A DNA stretch of 14,970 nucleotides, from the NCBI GenBank assembly GCA_946631075.1, contig CAMOZS010000022.1, forward strand, positions 1 to 14,970. The letters are read 5' to 3'. A model generated the notes under the pieces. The model was given only the letters and a program-made list of their open reading frames with translations. It ran no database searches and was not told where the DNA came from. A program made the position numbers and the translations under genes. Of the stretch, positions 1 to 5,717 are shown piece by piece. This DNA is from an uncultured Bacillota bacterium (GTDB lineage: Bacteria > Bacillota > Clostridia > Peptostreptococcales > Anaerovoracaceae). Numbering within the stretch: position 1 is the first letter of the stretch; every line of letters begins with the position of its first letter.

Positions 1-16
1 TTTTCTGCCTGGTCAT
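1..16 (-). CDS. Start of next downstream gene (partial, five codons)
   Basis: On the minus strand an ATG at 16-14 overlaps the TGA stop of the aminotransferase remnant as TGATG, and a GGAG sits 6 bases upstream of it. This is a typical translationally coupled start. Only M-T-R-Q-K can be read before the window ends, so no function can be given. Its value is contextual: it suggests the remnant upstream once was the last part of a full gene in an operon with this one. The start could also be fortuitous. Confidence 0.3.
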
Positions 17-237
17 CAGTACTCCGGATTCACATCCTCGTTTTCCTGCCTTTGCCTGGCTTCGGCCATGGCCTTCGGAAGGAACTCGAGGAATTCATCC
101 ACTTCCTCCTCTGTATTGTAGATACCAAAGCTTATGCGGATCATGCCTGCCGTCTTTGCATACCTTGTTCTCTGAGGCTGCCGGACCTTGCTCTGTGCGC
201 CCGTCAGCACGACCCAGGTGATCACCACATCCTTCAA
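16..237 (-). pseudogene. C-terminal remnant of a class V aminotransferase / cysteine desulfurase
   Basis: The last ~43 residues of this 73-codon frame (about 147 down to 16) read G-M-I-R-I-S-F-G-I-Y-N-T-E-E-E-V-D-E-F-L, which I recognise as the C-terminal segment of NifS/SufS-like cysteine desulfurases. The PLP lysine, the catalytic cysteine loop and about 350 upstream residues of the family are absent. The frame begins just after the TAG at 252-250 that ends the Ig-like ORF in the same frame, and the only start is a TTG at 237 with no convincing ribosome site. The first ~30 residues do not look like this family. I infer a 3' gene stump left by a deletion or rearrangement that joined it to the Ig-like sequence. 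The stop is TGATG-overlapped with the next gene, as in an intact operon. Confidence 0.6.
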
Positions 238-249
238 GGGCAGCAGACT

Positions 250-666
250 CTACCTCACCCGCACCTTGAAGGTCACGTTCTTCACCGGGGAGGCCTCATA
301 CTCGTCATTCCCGGACGCACTGACTTTGACCCTGACTTTGTAGGTGCCTTTCTTCAGGCCCTTCTTCACGGTCACTTTGCCGGTGGTCCTGCTGATCCGG
401 AAGTATTTCTTGAAGGATCGGCTACCCTTCTTCGCGGACGAAAGGCTGTATGTCTTCTTGTCCCCGGCTTCCCTGGTGAAGGTGATCACTTTGGAGACGG
501 CCAATTTCTGGGCCGTCTTCTTTAATTTACTGGATTTGACGGTTGCCGTCCTGCCTTTGACCGCCAGAGGATTGACCTTGCCCTTGACGGTGAACTCCGA
601 GGTCACATTGATCCAGCCCGACTCACTGTCATAGTCGAAATCCGCGGCCTTGCCGTTCAACATCAC
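250..666 (-). CDS. Ig-like/cadherin-like C-terminal domain of a surface protein, lacking any export signal
   Basis: The 138-residue product carries, from about residue 31 to the end, the Lys/Val/Thr-rich beta-sandwich repeat that ends many clostridial wall-associated proteins. Landmarks are NPLAVKGRTATVKSSKLKK, a YSLSSAKKGSRSFKKYFRI segment, TGKVTVKKGLKKGTYKVRVK, and a final KNVTFKVRVR. Such domains normally follow an N-terminal signal peptide and large extracellular modules. Here there is neither, and residues 1-30 are acidic and unplaced. An AGGAAGG at 681-675 sits 8 bases before the GTG at 666 (an ATG follows immediately), so translation is possible. That Shine-Dalgarno overlaps the stop codon of the M19 dipeptidase, so the ORF would be the second gene of that operon. 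I think it most likely the 3' end of a truncated surface-protein gene; a small cytoplasmic protein is the alternative. Confidence 0.55.
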   Translation of the reverse strand: MMLNGKAADFDYDSESGWINVTSEFTVKGKVNPLAVKGRTATVKSSKLKKTAQKLAVSKVITFTREAGDKKTYSLSSAKKGSRSFKKYFRISRTTGKVTVKKGLKKGTYKVRVKVSASGNDEYEASPVKNVTFKVRVR

Positions 667-679
667 GCTGCCGGCCTTC

Positions 680-1660
680 CTACACCCAGCATTCCTTGAG
701 TACCCGCTCGACGTTTTCGTGGGTGAATTTGTCGAACTGTCTTTGGGTCATCCCCCTCTTCTTAAGGGCCTCGAAGAGGACTTCCATATGGTCGCAGGAG
801 GGGATCTCCAGGTCGCCTATCCCCCCGTCAAAGTCTGTGCCGATGGCGATGAGGTCCTCTCCGCCCTTGTTCATCATATACATGGCGTGATCGCAGAGTC
901 TCTCTACCCTGCTCTCTTCATCATCGATGTCCTCGTTCAGGAAGCCTCCGTAGAAATTGAGGCCGGAAACTCCTCCCTTGTCCGCCAGGGTCCTGATCTG
1001 ATCATCCTTCAGGTTCCTGGGGGAGGGAGAAAGGGCGAAGGCATTGGAATGGGTCGCGACAAAGGGCTTTGCCGAACATCTGGCCACATCATAGAAGCCT
1101 CCCTCATTGAGATGGGACACGTCGACGACGATCCCCAGATCGTTCATGACCGGGATCGCCTCTCTTCCGAAATCCGTCAGGGGCATCTGCATGAGCTGCC
1201 CGTCATCGCTGCAGCACTGACCGAAGCAGTTGGGATCATTCCAGGTAAGGGCTATGACCTTCACATCCAGGTCGGCCAGTTTCTTCAGCTTCTCCATATC
1301 GCCGTCTACCAGGACCCCGTTTTCGATGGTAAGGATGCAGGAGATCTTACCCGCCTCCTCATTGGCCCTCAGGTCATCGTATTTCTTCACGAAGGCGAAG
1401 TGGTCCCTGTCCTCCTCGATGCTCCTTAAGAGAAGATCCCTCATATCATTGAACAGATCAAAATAATCAGGATAGTGATCATAGCCGAACCATTCCTCGA
1501 TCTCGCTCTGAGGAAGGAAGGCCGCGAACATCTGAGCCTTAACCGGGCTGTTTTTGAGTTTGCTGAAATCGATCTGGCTGCCCTCCAGCCTTTGGATAGT
1601 ATCCATCTTCCGGCTGAGGCCGACCATAAGAGTATCACAATGCATGTCAATGTATCCCAT
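680..1660 (-). CDS. Membrane-dipeptidase-type (peptidase M19) dipeptidase
   Basis: This 326-residue protein is full length for bacterial M19 (renal-dipeptidase-like) zinc enzymes, which hydrolyse dipeptides, often with a D-residue at the C-terminal position. The binuclear zinc site is complete: H7-x-D9 in the opening DMHCDT, bridging E113 in LTIENG, H183 in VSHLNE, H204 in THSN, and D276 in GTDFDGG. There is no signal peptide, so it is cytosolic and probably acts on imported or recycled peptides. The start at 1660 is set by an AAAGGAG about 8 bases upstream. A promoter candidate lies at 1711-1683. Downstream the stop codon overlaps the ribosome site of the Ig-like fragment. The exact substrate is not readable from sequence. 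The family call is very secure. Confidence 0.95.
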   Translation of the reverse strand: MGYIDMHCDTLMVGLSRKMDTIQRLEGSQIDFSKLKNSPVKAQMFAAFLPQSEIEEWFGYDHYPDYFDLFNDMRDLLLRSIEEDRDHFAFVKKYDDLRANEEAGKISCILTIENGVLVDGDMEKLKKLADLDVKVIALTWNDPNCFGQCCSDDGQLMQMPLTDFGREAIPVMNDLGIVVDVSHLNEGGFYDVARCSAKPFVATHSNAFALSPSPRNLKDDQIRTLADKGGVSGLNFYGGFLNEDIDDEESRVERLCDHAMYMMNKGGEDLIAIGTDFDGGIGDLEIPSCDHMEVLFEALKKRGMTQRQFDKFTHENVERVLKECWV

Positions 1661-1682
1661 GTTGCTTCTCCTTTTTTCTCAT

Positions 1683-1711
1683 ATGTTATCATTCCCCATG
1701 GCAGGGGTCAA
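1683..1711 (-). promoter_or_regulatory. Candidate sigma-70-type promoter for the M19 dipeptidase gene
   Basis: On the minus strand TTGACC (1711-1706) and TAACAT (1688-1683) are separated by 17 bases. The -35 matches consensus at five of six positions and the -10 at four. The expected start of transcription is near 1676, leaving a short leader that contains the AAAGGAG ribosome site. It is divergent from the promoter at 1756-1784 and does not overlap it. Confidence 0.5.
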
Positions 1712-1755
1712 TGCTCCGGGCGATCCATCTGCTTCTGACGGCCCGGGATATCGCA

Positions 1756-1784
1756 TTGCATACCGCACTGCGCGGAAGTATAAT
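1756..1784 (+). promoter_or_regulatory. Sigma-70-type promoter for the zinc-ribbon protein gene
   Basis: TTGCAT (1756-1761) and a perfect TATAAT (1779-1784) are spaced by exactly 17 bases. Transcription should begin near 1791, giving a leader of about 33 bases that contains the GGAGGT ribosome site at 1812-1817. This is the best-matching promoter in the window. Confidence 0.75.
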
Positions 1785-1823
1785 GTTATCAGATCAGACA
1801 GATGGGCATATGGAGGTATCAAC

Positions 1824-2534
1824 ATGGCTGACGCGAGAAAATATGAAACTATGGACATTACTGCCGCCGAGATCGGAACCGAAATAGAGCTGTTTCTCAG
1901 AAATGCCAAGAGGCTGGTGACACAGGGGATCGAAACGGAAAACGGTTACTTCGTTCAGGCAAAAGGGAAAGATACCTGGAAAGCGATCGCCGGGATGGAC
2001 ATGGCAACCCAGATCCAGTGTACCCAATTAGAAGACGGTGTTCTGGTTGAAGTGGGAACAGGAAAATGGTCCGATAAGATCGGAGCAGGAGCTGTCGGTC
2101 TTATACTGTTCGCGCCTCTTGCCGTTACCGCTGCTGTAGGCGCGTGGGGCCAGAAGAAACTGCCATCGGAAATATACGAACACGTGAATATGTTTATTAT
2201 GGGAGGCGGTGTCCACCTGGTGCCGGACGATGGGATGCCTACGGGGCAGGGACTGGACAGCGAGTTTTCTTCTCCGGTCACCCCGGCCCGGACATCTTCC
2301 AGAAAATGTCCCAGGTGCGGCGCGGTGATCAGAGACGGCATGAAATTCTGCGCGAATTGCGGCGCCCATTTAGTTGTCAATTGCCCGAATTGCAACACAG
2401 AGTTGGAGCTGGGCACAAGATTCTGTCCGGAATGCGGTACAGCTCTTGTCGCGAAGAAGGTATGCGCAAACTGCGGCAGCGAACTGGAAGAGAGTTCTAA
2501 GTTCTGTCCGGAATGCGGCACACCCTGCGATTAG
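1824..2534 (+). CDS. Triple zinc-ribbon protein with an N-terminal uncharacterised domain
   Basis: The 236-residue protein has two parts. Residues 1-130 form a small alpha/beta domain (GYFVQAKGKDTWKAIAGMD, then a VEVGTGKW strand) with one hydrophobic segment at about 87-108, rich in Gly/Ala, then KKLPSEIYEHV. Clostridial zinc-ribbon proteins with this kind of front end exist, but I know no function. Residues 161-231 hold three consecutive CxxC-CxxC zinc ribbons: C162/C165/C176/C179, C187/C190/C201/C204 and C214/C217/C228/C231. The third looks like a duplication of the second: both end in FCPECGT and share a long identical DNA word. The start is fixed by GGAGGT 6 bases before the ATG. The gene is monocistronic, with its own promoter, and converges on the SDR gene with a 4-base gap. 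A regulatory or scaffold role is only a guess. Confidence 0.85.
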   Translation: MADARKYETMDITAAEIGTEIELFLRNAKRLVTQGIETENGYFVQAKGKDTWKAIAGMDMATQIQCTQLEDGVLVEVGTGKWSDKIGAGAVGLILFAPLAVTAAVGAWGQKKLPSEIYEHVNMFIMGGGVHLVPDDGMPTGQGLDSEFSSPVTPARTSSRKCPRCGAVIRDGMKFCANCGAHLVVNCPNCNTELELGTRFCPECGTALVAKKVCANCGSELEESSKFCPECGTPCD

Positions 2535-2538
2535 ATCT

Positions 2539-3318
2539 CTACCATGCCGTATATCCTCCGTCGACCATGAGGGTGGTCCCTGTAACGAAACCGGCCTCGT
2601 CGCTGGCCAGGTAGAGATAGGCCCGGGCGATATCCTCCGCGGTCCCGATCCGCCCGATCGGATGCAGGGCAGTCATGTCACGGGTGTATTCCTCATAGGT
2701 CATGCCCCTCTGCTCAGCGTCCAGGGCATACATGGGGCTTTCGATGTAGCCGGGCGCCACCGCGTTGACCCTTATCCTGTAGCCTTTCTGACCGCATTCG
2801 ATGGCCGCGCATTTGGTCATGGCCACGACGGCAGCCTTTGCGGCGCAGTAGGGCGTGAACAGAGGATCCCCGGTCACCCCGTCGACCGATGATGTCGATA
2901 CGATAGCGCAGGACTCCCCGTTATCCTTCATGGCCCGGATACCCAACTGGATCCCGTAGAAGACCCCGGTCTGATTGGTCGCTATGGTCTGCTCATAGTG
3001 TTCGATGGAAGTGTCCTCGATCAGCTCGGCGAAGCTGATCCCGGCGTTGTTGATCAGGACATTGAGCTTGCCGCAGGTCTGCAGGGTAAAATCGATGGCA
3101 TGCTCCCAGCTCTCATAGCTGGTCACATCCAGGGGGCAGAACCAGGCAGTCTGCTTCCCCGCTTCTTCATTGATCTCCTCCGCGACCGCGGCTCCGGCCT
3201 CTTCATCCCTTCCGCAGATCACCACCCGGGCGCCTTCCCTGGCGAAGAGCCTCGCCGCCTCTGCTCCGATCCCCTTCGTTGCTCCGGTAATGAGCGCAGT
3301 CTTGTCCTCCATCCTCAT
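2539..3318 (-). CDS. Short-chain dehydrogenase/reductase (classical SDR), NAD(P)-dependent
   Basis: The 259-residue protein is a textbook classical SDR. It has the dinucleotide-binding TGATKGIG at residues 11-18, NNAG at 90-93, and the catalytic tetrad N115, S144, Y157 and K161 (YCAAK). The PG motif is at 189-190 and the C-terminal VDGGY at 252-256. R38 after the second beta strand (VVICGRDEE) hints at NADPH use, but this is weak. Substrate cannot be inferred; relatives reduce ketones of sugars, fatty acyl chains or steroids. The start is placed at 3318, because AAAGGAGG at 3334-3327 is 8 bases upstream. A longer in-frame start at 3366 would bury that site inside coding sequence. The gene is convergent with the zinc-ribbon gene and divergent from the antiporter gene. 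Confidence 0.93.
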   Translation of the reverse strand: MRMEDKTALITGATKGIGAEAARLFAREGARVVICGRDEEAGAAVAEEINEEAGKQTAWFCPLDVTSYESWEHAIDFTLQTCGKLNVLINNAGISFAELIEDTSIEHYEQTIATNQTGVFYGIQLGIRAMKDNGESCAIVSTSSVDGVTGDPLFTPYCAAKAAVVAMTKCAAIECGQKGYRIRVNAVAPGYIESPMYALDAEQRGMTYEEYTRDMTALHPIGRIGTAEDIARAYLYLASDEAGFVTGTTLMVDGGYTAW

Positions 3319-3372
3319 GGACCGGGCCTCCTTTCTCTCCTCTTTCACGCGACATTTTACATTCATCCGGCT

Positions 3373-3400
3373 TTATCATATTATAGCATAATGATATAAT
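3373..3400 (+). promoter_or_regulatory. Candidate promoter for the Ca2+/H+ antiporter gene
   Basis: TTATCA (3373-3378) and a perfect TATAAT (3395-3400) are 16 bases apart. The -35 matches four of six consensus bases. Predicted transcription starts near 3407, giving a ~32-base leader with the AGGAGGT ribosome site at 3424-3430. It overlaps the divergent -10 of the SDR gene. Confidence 0.5.
3380..3385 (-). promoter_or_regulatory. Candidate -10 element for the SDR gene
   Basis: A perfect TATAAT lies on the minus strand at 3385-3380, about 60 bases upstream of the SDR start codon. No convincing -35 is visible at 16-18 bases spacing. It faces away from the plus-strand TATAAT at 3395-3400, with only 9 bases between them, so the two promoters cannot easily be occupied together. 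Confidence 0.4.
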
Positions 3401-3438
3401 GTGCTTGATAATTATTCCTTTTCAGGAGGTTAAGCTAG

Positions 3439-4488
3439 ATGAAGTTTCTGTATGTTCTTCTGATATTTCTTCCGGTCGCCATCATCGGCAACATTGTCGG
3501 TTTTTCGGCGCCGATGCTTTTTGTTTTCAGTTCCCTGGCCATCATTCCCCTGGCCGGCCTTATGGGAAAGAGCACCGATGTGATCGCCTGCTTCTGCGGG
3601 CAGAAGATCGGCGGCCTTCTGAACGCCACCTTCGGAAACGCGACGGAACTGATCATCGCCTTCGTCGCCATGAAGGAAGGTCTGTTCGATGTGGTCAAGG
3701 CATCCCTTGCCGGATCGGTCATCGGCAATATCCTTCTGGTCCTGGGCATGTCCATGCTGGTCGGCGGCCTCAAATTCAAATCACAGGAATTCAACAGAAA
3801 CACCATCAATATCACCAGCAGCATGCTCCTGCTTGCGGTCATGGGCCTGGCCATCCCGGCCATCTTCACCCATACCCTGCCGGAATCCAGCCTGACCACC
3901 ACTTTCGAAGGCCTCAGCGTCATCGTCGCCATCCTCATGCTCCTGGTCTACCTCATGCAGTTCGTCTTCTCCTTCGGGACCCACCGTCATCTCTATAAAG
4001 AGACCCTGACTACGGACGACGAGGAGAAGCCTTCCATGAAGCTTTCGGTCGCCATCGGCATCCTGATCGCCTCCACCGTCTGCATCGCCGTCCTCTCCGA
4101 GATCTTCGTAGGGACCGTCGAGCCCATGGCGGAGAGCGTGGGCCTTTCCAAGACCTTCGTCGGTATCATCCTGGTCCCCATCATCGGCAACGCCGCGGAG
4201 CATTCCTCGGCCATATTCATGGCATACAAGAACAAGATGAACGCCGCTGTCGAGATCGCTCTGGGTTCCAGCCTGCAGATCATCCTCTTCGTGATCCCTG
4301 TCCTGGTCCTGCTCAGCCTTTGCTTCACCCCCATGAGCATCGTCTTCACCCCCTTCGAGCTGGTCTCCGTCGCGGCCGCGGTGATCATCGCCGACCGGGT
4401 CTCATCCGACGGCGAATCCAACTGGCTGGAGGGCCTGCAGCTGGTCATCGTCTATCTGATCATCGGCGCCGCCTTCTTCTTCGTTTAA
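3439..4488 (+). CDS. cax: Calcium/proton antiporter (CAX family)
   Basis: The 349-residue integral membrane protein has about ten to eleven hydrophobic segments and the two inverted alpha repeats of the Ca2+/cation antiporter superfamily. The first is GGLLNATFGNATE with acidic E70, the second is GNAAEH with E254 and H255. An acidic cytoplasmic loop (TTDDEEKP, about 191-198) separates the two halves, as is usual in CAX/ChaA proteins. The expected job is export of Ca2+ (or another divalent cation) from the cytoplasm in exchange for protons. The length is normal for microbial CAX. The start is well fixed by AGGAGGT 8 bases upstream of the ATG. It appears monocistronic. Directly after its stop lies the ogt remnant. 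The family call is secure; ion preference is inferred. Confidence 0.94.
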   Translation: MKFLYVLLIFLPVAIIGNIVGFSAPMLFVFSSLAIIPLAGLMGKSTDVIACFCGQKIGGLLNATFGNATELIIAFVAMKEGLFDVVKASLAGSVIGNILLVLGMSMLVGGLKFKSQEFNRNTINITSSMLLLAVMGLAIPAIFTHTLPESSLTTTFEGLSVIVAILMLLVYLMQFVFSFGTHRHLYKETLTTDDEEKPSMKLSVAIGILIASTVCIAVLSEIFVGTVEPMAESVGLSKTFVGIILVPIIGNAAEHSSAIFMAYKNKMNAAVEIALGSSLQIILFVIPVLVLLSLCFTPMSIVFTPFELVSVAAAVIIADRVSSDGESNWLEGLQLVIVYLIIGAAFFFV

Positions 4489-4489
4489 G

Positions 4490-4729
4490 TCGGGGGACCT
4501 GCCGGTCTTCAGAGAGATCTCCCGCTGGCTGGACATCTTTTTTTCCGGAAAAGACCTGGGCTTCCTTCCTCCCCTGATCATCCCCTGCCACCGGGTCATC
4601 GGGGCAAACGGCAGCCTGACCGGATACGCTGGCGGCATCGAAAGAAAAAAAGCCCTCCTTGAGCTGGAGGGCGTCGATCTGACTGCTTATTTGCCGACCG
4701 AGTCGCTGTTGACCGGGAAGGTGAAATAG
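4490..4729 (+). pseudogene. ogt: Internally deleted remnant of O6-methylguanine-DNA methyltransferase
   Basis: Reading plus from 4490 without a start codon gives two pieces of the Ogt/MGMT family joined in frame. The first is GDLPVFREISRWLDIFFSGK and on to FLPPL (4493-4576), the region ahead of the DNA-binding domain. The second is IIPCHRVIGANGSLTGYAGG, then IERKKALLELEGVDL (4577-4681), which holds the active-site PCHR and the C-terminal helix. The ~55 residues that normally lie between them (the helix-turn-helix and arginine finger region) are missing at about 4576/4577, and the N-terminal part is missing too. The frame runs on to a stop at 4729, into the 3' end of the opposite-strand VanX-like gene. 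The acceptor cysteine is intact, but the protein could not fold or bind DNA. This is an inferred pseudogene. Its C-terminal codons now contain an intrinsic terminator for the opposite strand. Confidence 0.85.
4645..4672 (-). terminator. Intrinsic terminator of the VanX-like lipoprotein operon
   Basis: On the minus strand a perfect 7-bp stem GCCCTCC / GGAGGGC (4672-4666 with 4658-4652) encloses a 7-base loop and is followed at once by seven T residues (4651-4645). It starts 14 bases after the stop of the VanX-like gene. It lies wholly inside the codons of the ogt remnant. Confidence 0.85.
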
Positions 4730-5511
4730 GTGTCCGGATAGGGTTCATCTTCCAGGGTGAAGTGCCACCACTCCTCCGGCAGAGGCTTGAATCCGTGATC
4801 CATCATGGCCTTGCGCAGGATCATCCGGTTCTTGTACTGGCGGTCGGTGATCCCCTTGTAGTCGGGATAGCTCTGTTCCCCGAAGTAATCGAAGGTCCCG
4901 CCCATATCCAGTTCCTTCTCCGTCTCCTTATCGAACAGGGTCAGGTCCACCGTGCTCCCCCGGCTGTGGCCGGAATGCTCCGCGATGTAGCCCTGGGGGA
5001 AGAGAACGTCCTTGTCCAGTTCCGGATAAAAGTACTCTTTCATTTTTGTGTCATCCGGGTCCTTGGCCCATTCCACGAAATTGGATACTGCCATCTGGGG
5101 TCGGTAGGCGTCGTAGATCTTGAGCCGGTAGCCCTGCTTGTCCACGTCGTCGCTGACTTCCTTCAGGGCCTGGGCCGCTTCCCTGGTCAGGAAGGCCAGG
5201 GGCTCTTCGTAGCCGTCGATCCTTTCTCCCACGAAGTTATATGTAGAATAGTAGCGGATCTCCAGGATCGCGTCCGGCACCACGTCGGTGATCAGGACGA
5301 AATCCGAAGAATCGTTGGACAGGGTCACCCCATCCTCGGCGACGGCCGTCGTCGGTTCCTCCTGAGCGTCCGCTGCCTGCTCCGTCTGTTGACCCTCCGC
5401 CGGGGCTTCCGTTTCCGCCGGGGCCTCCGCCTGCTGGCCGCAGCCGGCCAGGATCATGCATATCACTACAGCCAGGATGGCTGATAATGCTCCAAATCTG
5501 GTTTTTTTCAT
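4687..5511 (-). CDS. D-alanyl-D-alanine dipeptidase-like (VanX/DdpX, peptidase M15D) lipoprotein
   Basis: The 274-residue precursor begins with a lipoprotein signal peptide: MKKTR, a hydrophobic core, then lipobox LAGC with C24 as the lipidated residue. Next comes a ~45-residue Ala/Glu/Gln/Pro-rich linker, then a VanX-type zinc peptidase domain (about 65-268). Active-site residues are present: R137 in YDAYRP, zinc ligands H182 and D189 in SGHSRGSTVD, catalytic base E247 and third zinc ligand H250 in EWWH. VanX/DdpX enzymes cleave D-Ala-D-Ala or related dipeptides. VanX itself is cytoplasmic, so an anchored extracellular form suggests processing of peptidoglycan-derived peptides rather than vancomycin resistance, and no vanH or vanA homologue is seen nearby. 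The start has GGGAGGA about 7 bases upstream. It ends the operon, 14 bases before the terminator. Confidence 0.92.
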   Translation of the reverse strand: MKKTRFGALSAILAVVICMILAGCGQQAEAPAETEAPAEGQQTEQAADAQEEPTTAVAEDGVTLSNDSSDFVLITDVVPDAILEIRYYSTYNFVGERIDGYEEPLAFLTREAAQALKEVSDDVDKQGYRLKIYDAYRPQMAVSNFVEWAKDPDDTKMKEYFYPELDKDVLFPQGYIAEHSGHSRGSTVDLTLFDKETEKELDMGGTFDYFGEQSYPDYKGITDRQYKNRMILRKAMMDHGFKPLPEEWWHFTLEDEPYPDTYFTFPVNSDSVGK

Positions 5512-5526
5512 TATTTGTCCTCCCTC

Positions 5527-5696
5527 TTATTGTATATAGATGATCGCTGTCCTTCGGAAAGACTGGATCATCCGGATCACTCCGGTGTAGATCAGGCCTG
5601 CCCCGTAGATCAGGATGAGCACGATGAGGGCGATATCCGCCTCCCGCTCTCCCACATGTGTTCATATTTTCGCAGTTTTACCTGATCTTCAGACAT
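5527..5696 (-). pseudogene. Small single-pass membrane protein ORF with an apparent one-base deletion
   Basis: Between the C11 peptidase and VanX-like genes, an ATG at 5696 opens M-S-E-D-Q-V-K-L-R-K-Y-E-H-M-W. Restoring one G in the G run at 5653-5651 would continue into G-E-R-E-A-D-I-A-L-I-V-L-I-L-I-Y-G-A-G, then IYTGVIRMIQSFRRTAIIYIQ, ending at the TAA at 5529-5527. The total would be about 56 residues: a charged N-terminus, one transmembrane helix and a basic tail. As written, the first frame hits TGA soon after. The hydrophobic part alone can start at GTG 5655 (42 residues), with no clear ribosome site; AGGAAAG lies just before the ATG at 5696. It may be a genuine frameshift, a sequencing error or a small GTG-started gene. 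I do not recognise the family. Confidence 0.45.
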
Positions 5697-5717
5697 TCTT
5701 TCCTGCTTTCTTTCTGT

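Noticed and set aside
250..252. TAG read-through joining the Ig-like ORF to the desulfurase tail
   Set aside because: The Ig-like domain ends naturally in VRVR at this stop, as in other surface proteins, and no read-through context or selenocysteine-type structure is visible.
650..1429. A 259-codon open frame on plus, opposite the M19 dipeptidase
   Set aside because: It is a mirror frame of a gene whose five metal-binding positions are all intact. There is no ribosome site or recognisable family.
1554..1823. An N-terminal extension of the zinc-ribbon protein
   Set aside because: A perfect promoter (1756-1784) and a GGAGGT at 1812-1817 place the start at 1824. The extension crosses the divergent promoter region and reads as non-protein sequence.
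3319..3366. A 16-residue longer start for the SDR protein
   Set aside because: The strong AAAGGAGG at 3334-3327 would lie inside the coding region, and SDRs start just ahead of the first beta strand, as the 3318 start gives.
4571..4588. CCCCTG-ATCAT-CCCCTG direct repeat at the ogt deletion junction as a deletion footprint
   Set aside because: The right copy is simply the conserved IIPCH codons, and six bases are too few to tell slippage from chance without the intact parental sequence.
4687..5511. A vancomycin-resistance (van) gene cluster
   Set aside because: Only a VanX-like domain is present. It is an exported lipoprotein and no vanH, vanA/B or vanRS-like gene is found nearby.
5651..5653. 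Programmed -1 ribosomal frameshift in the small membrane ORF
   Set aside because: There is no X-XXY-YYZ slippery heptamer, only a GGG run, and no clear downstream stem. A one-base deletion or sequencing error is simpler.
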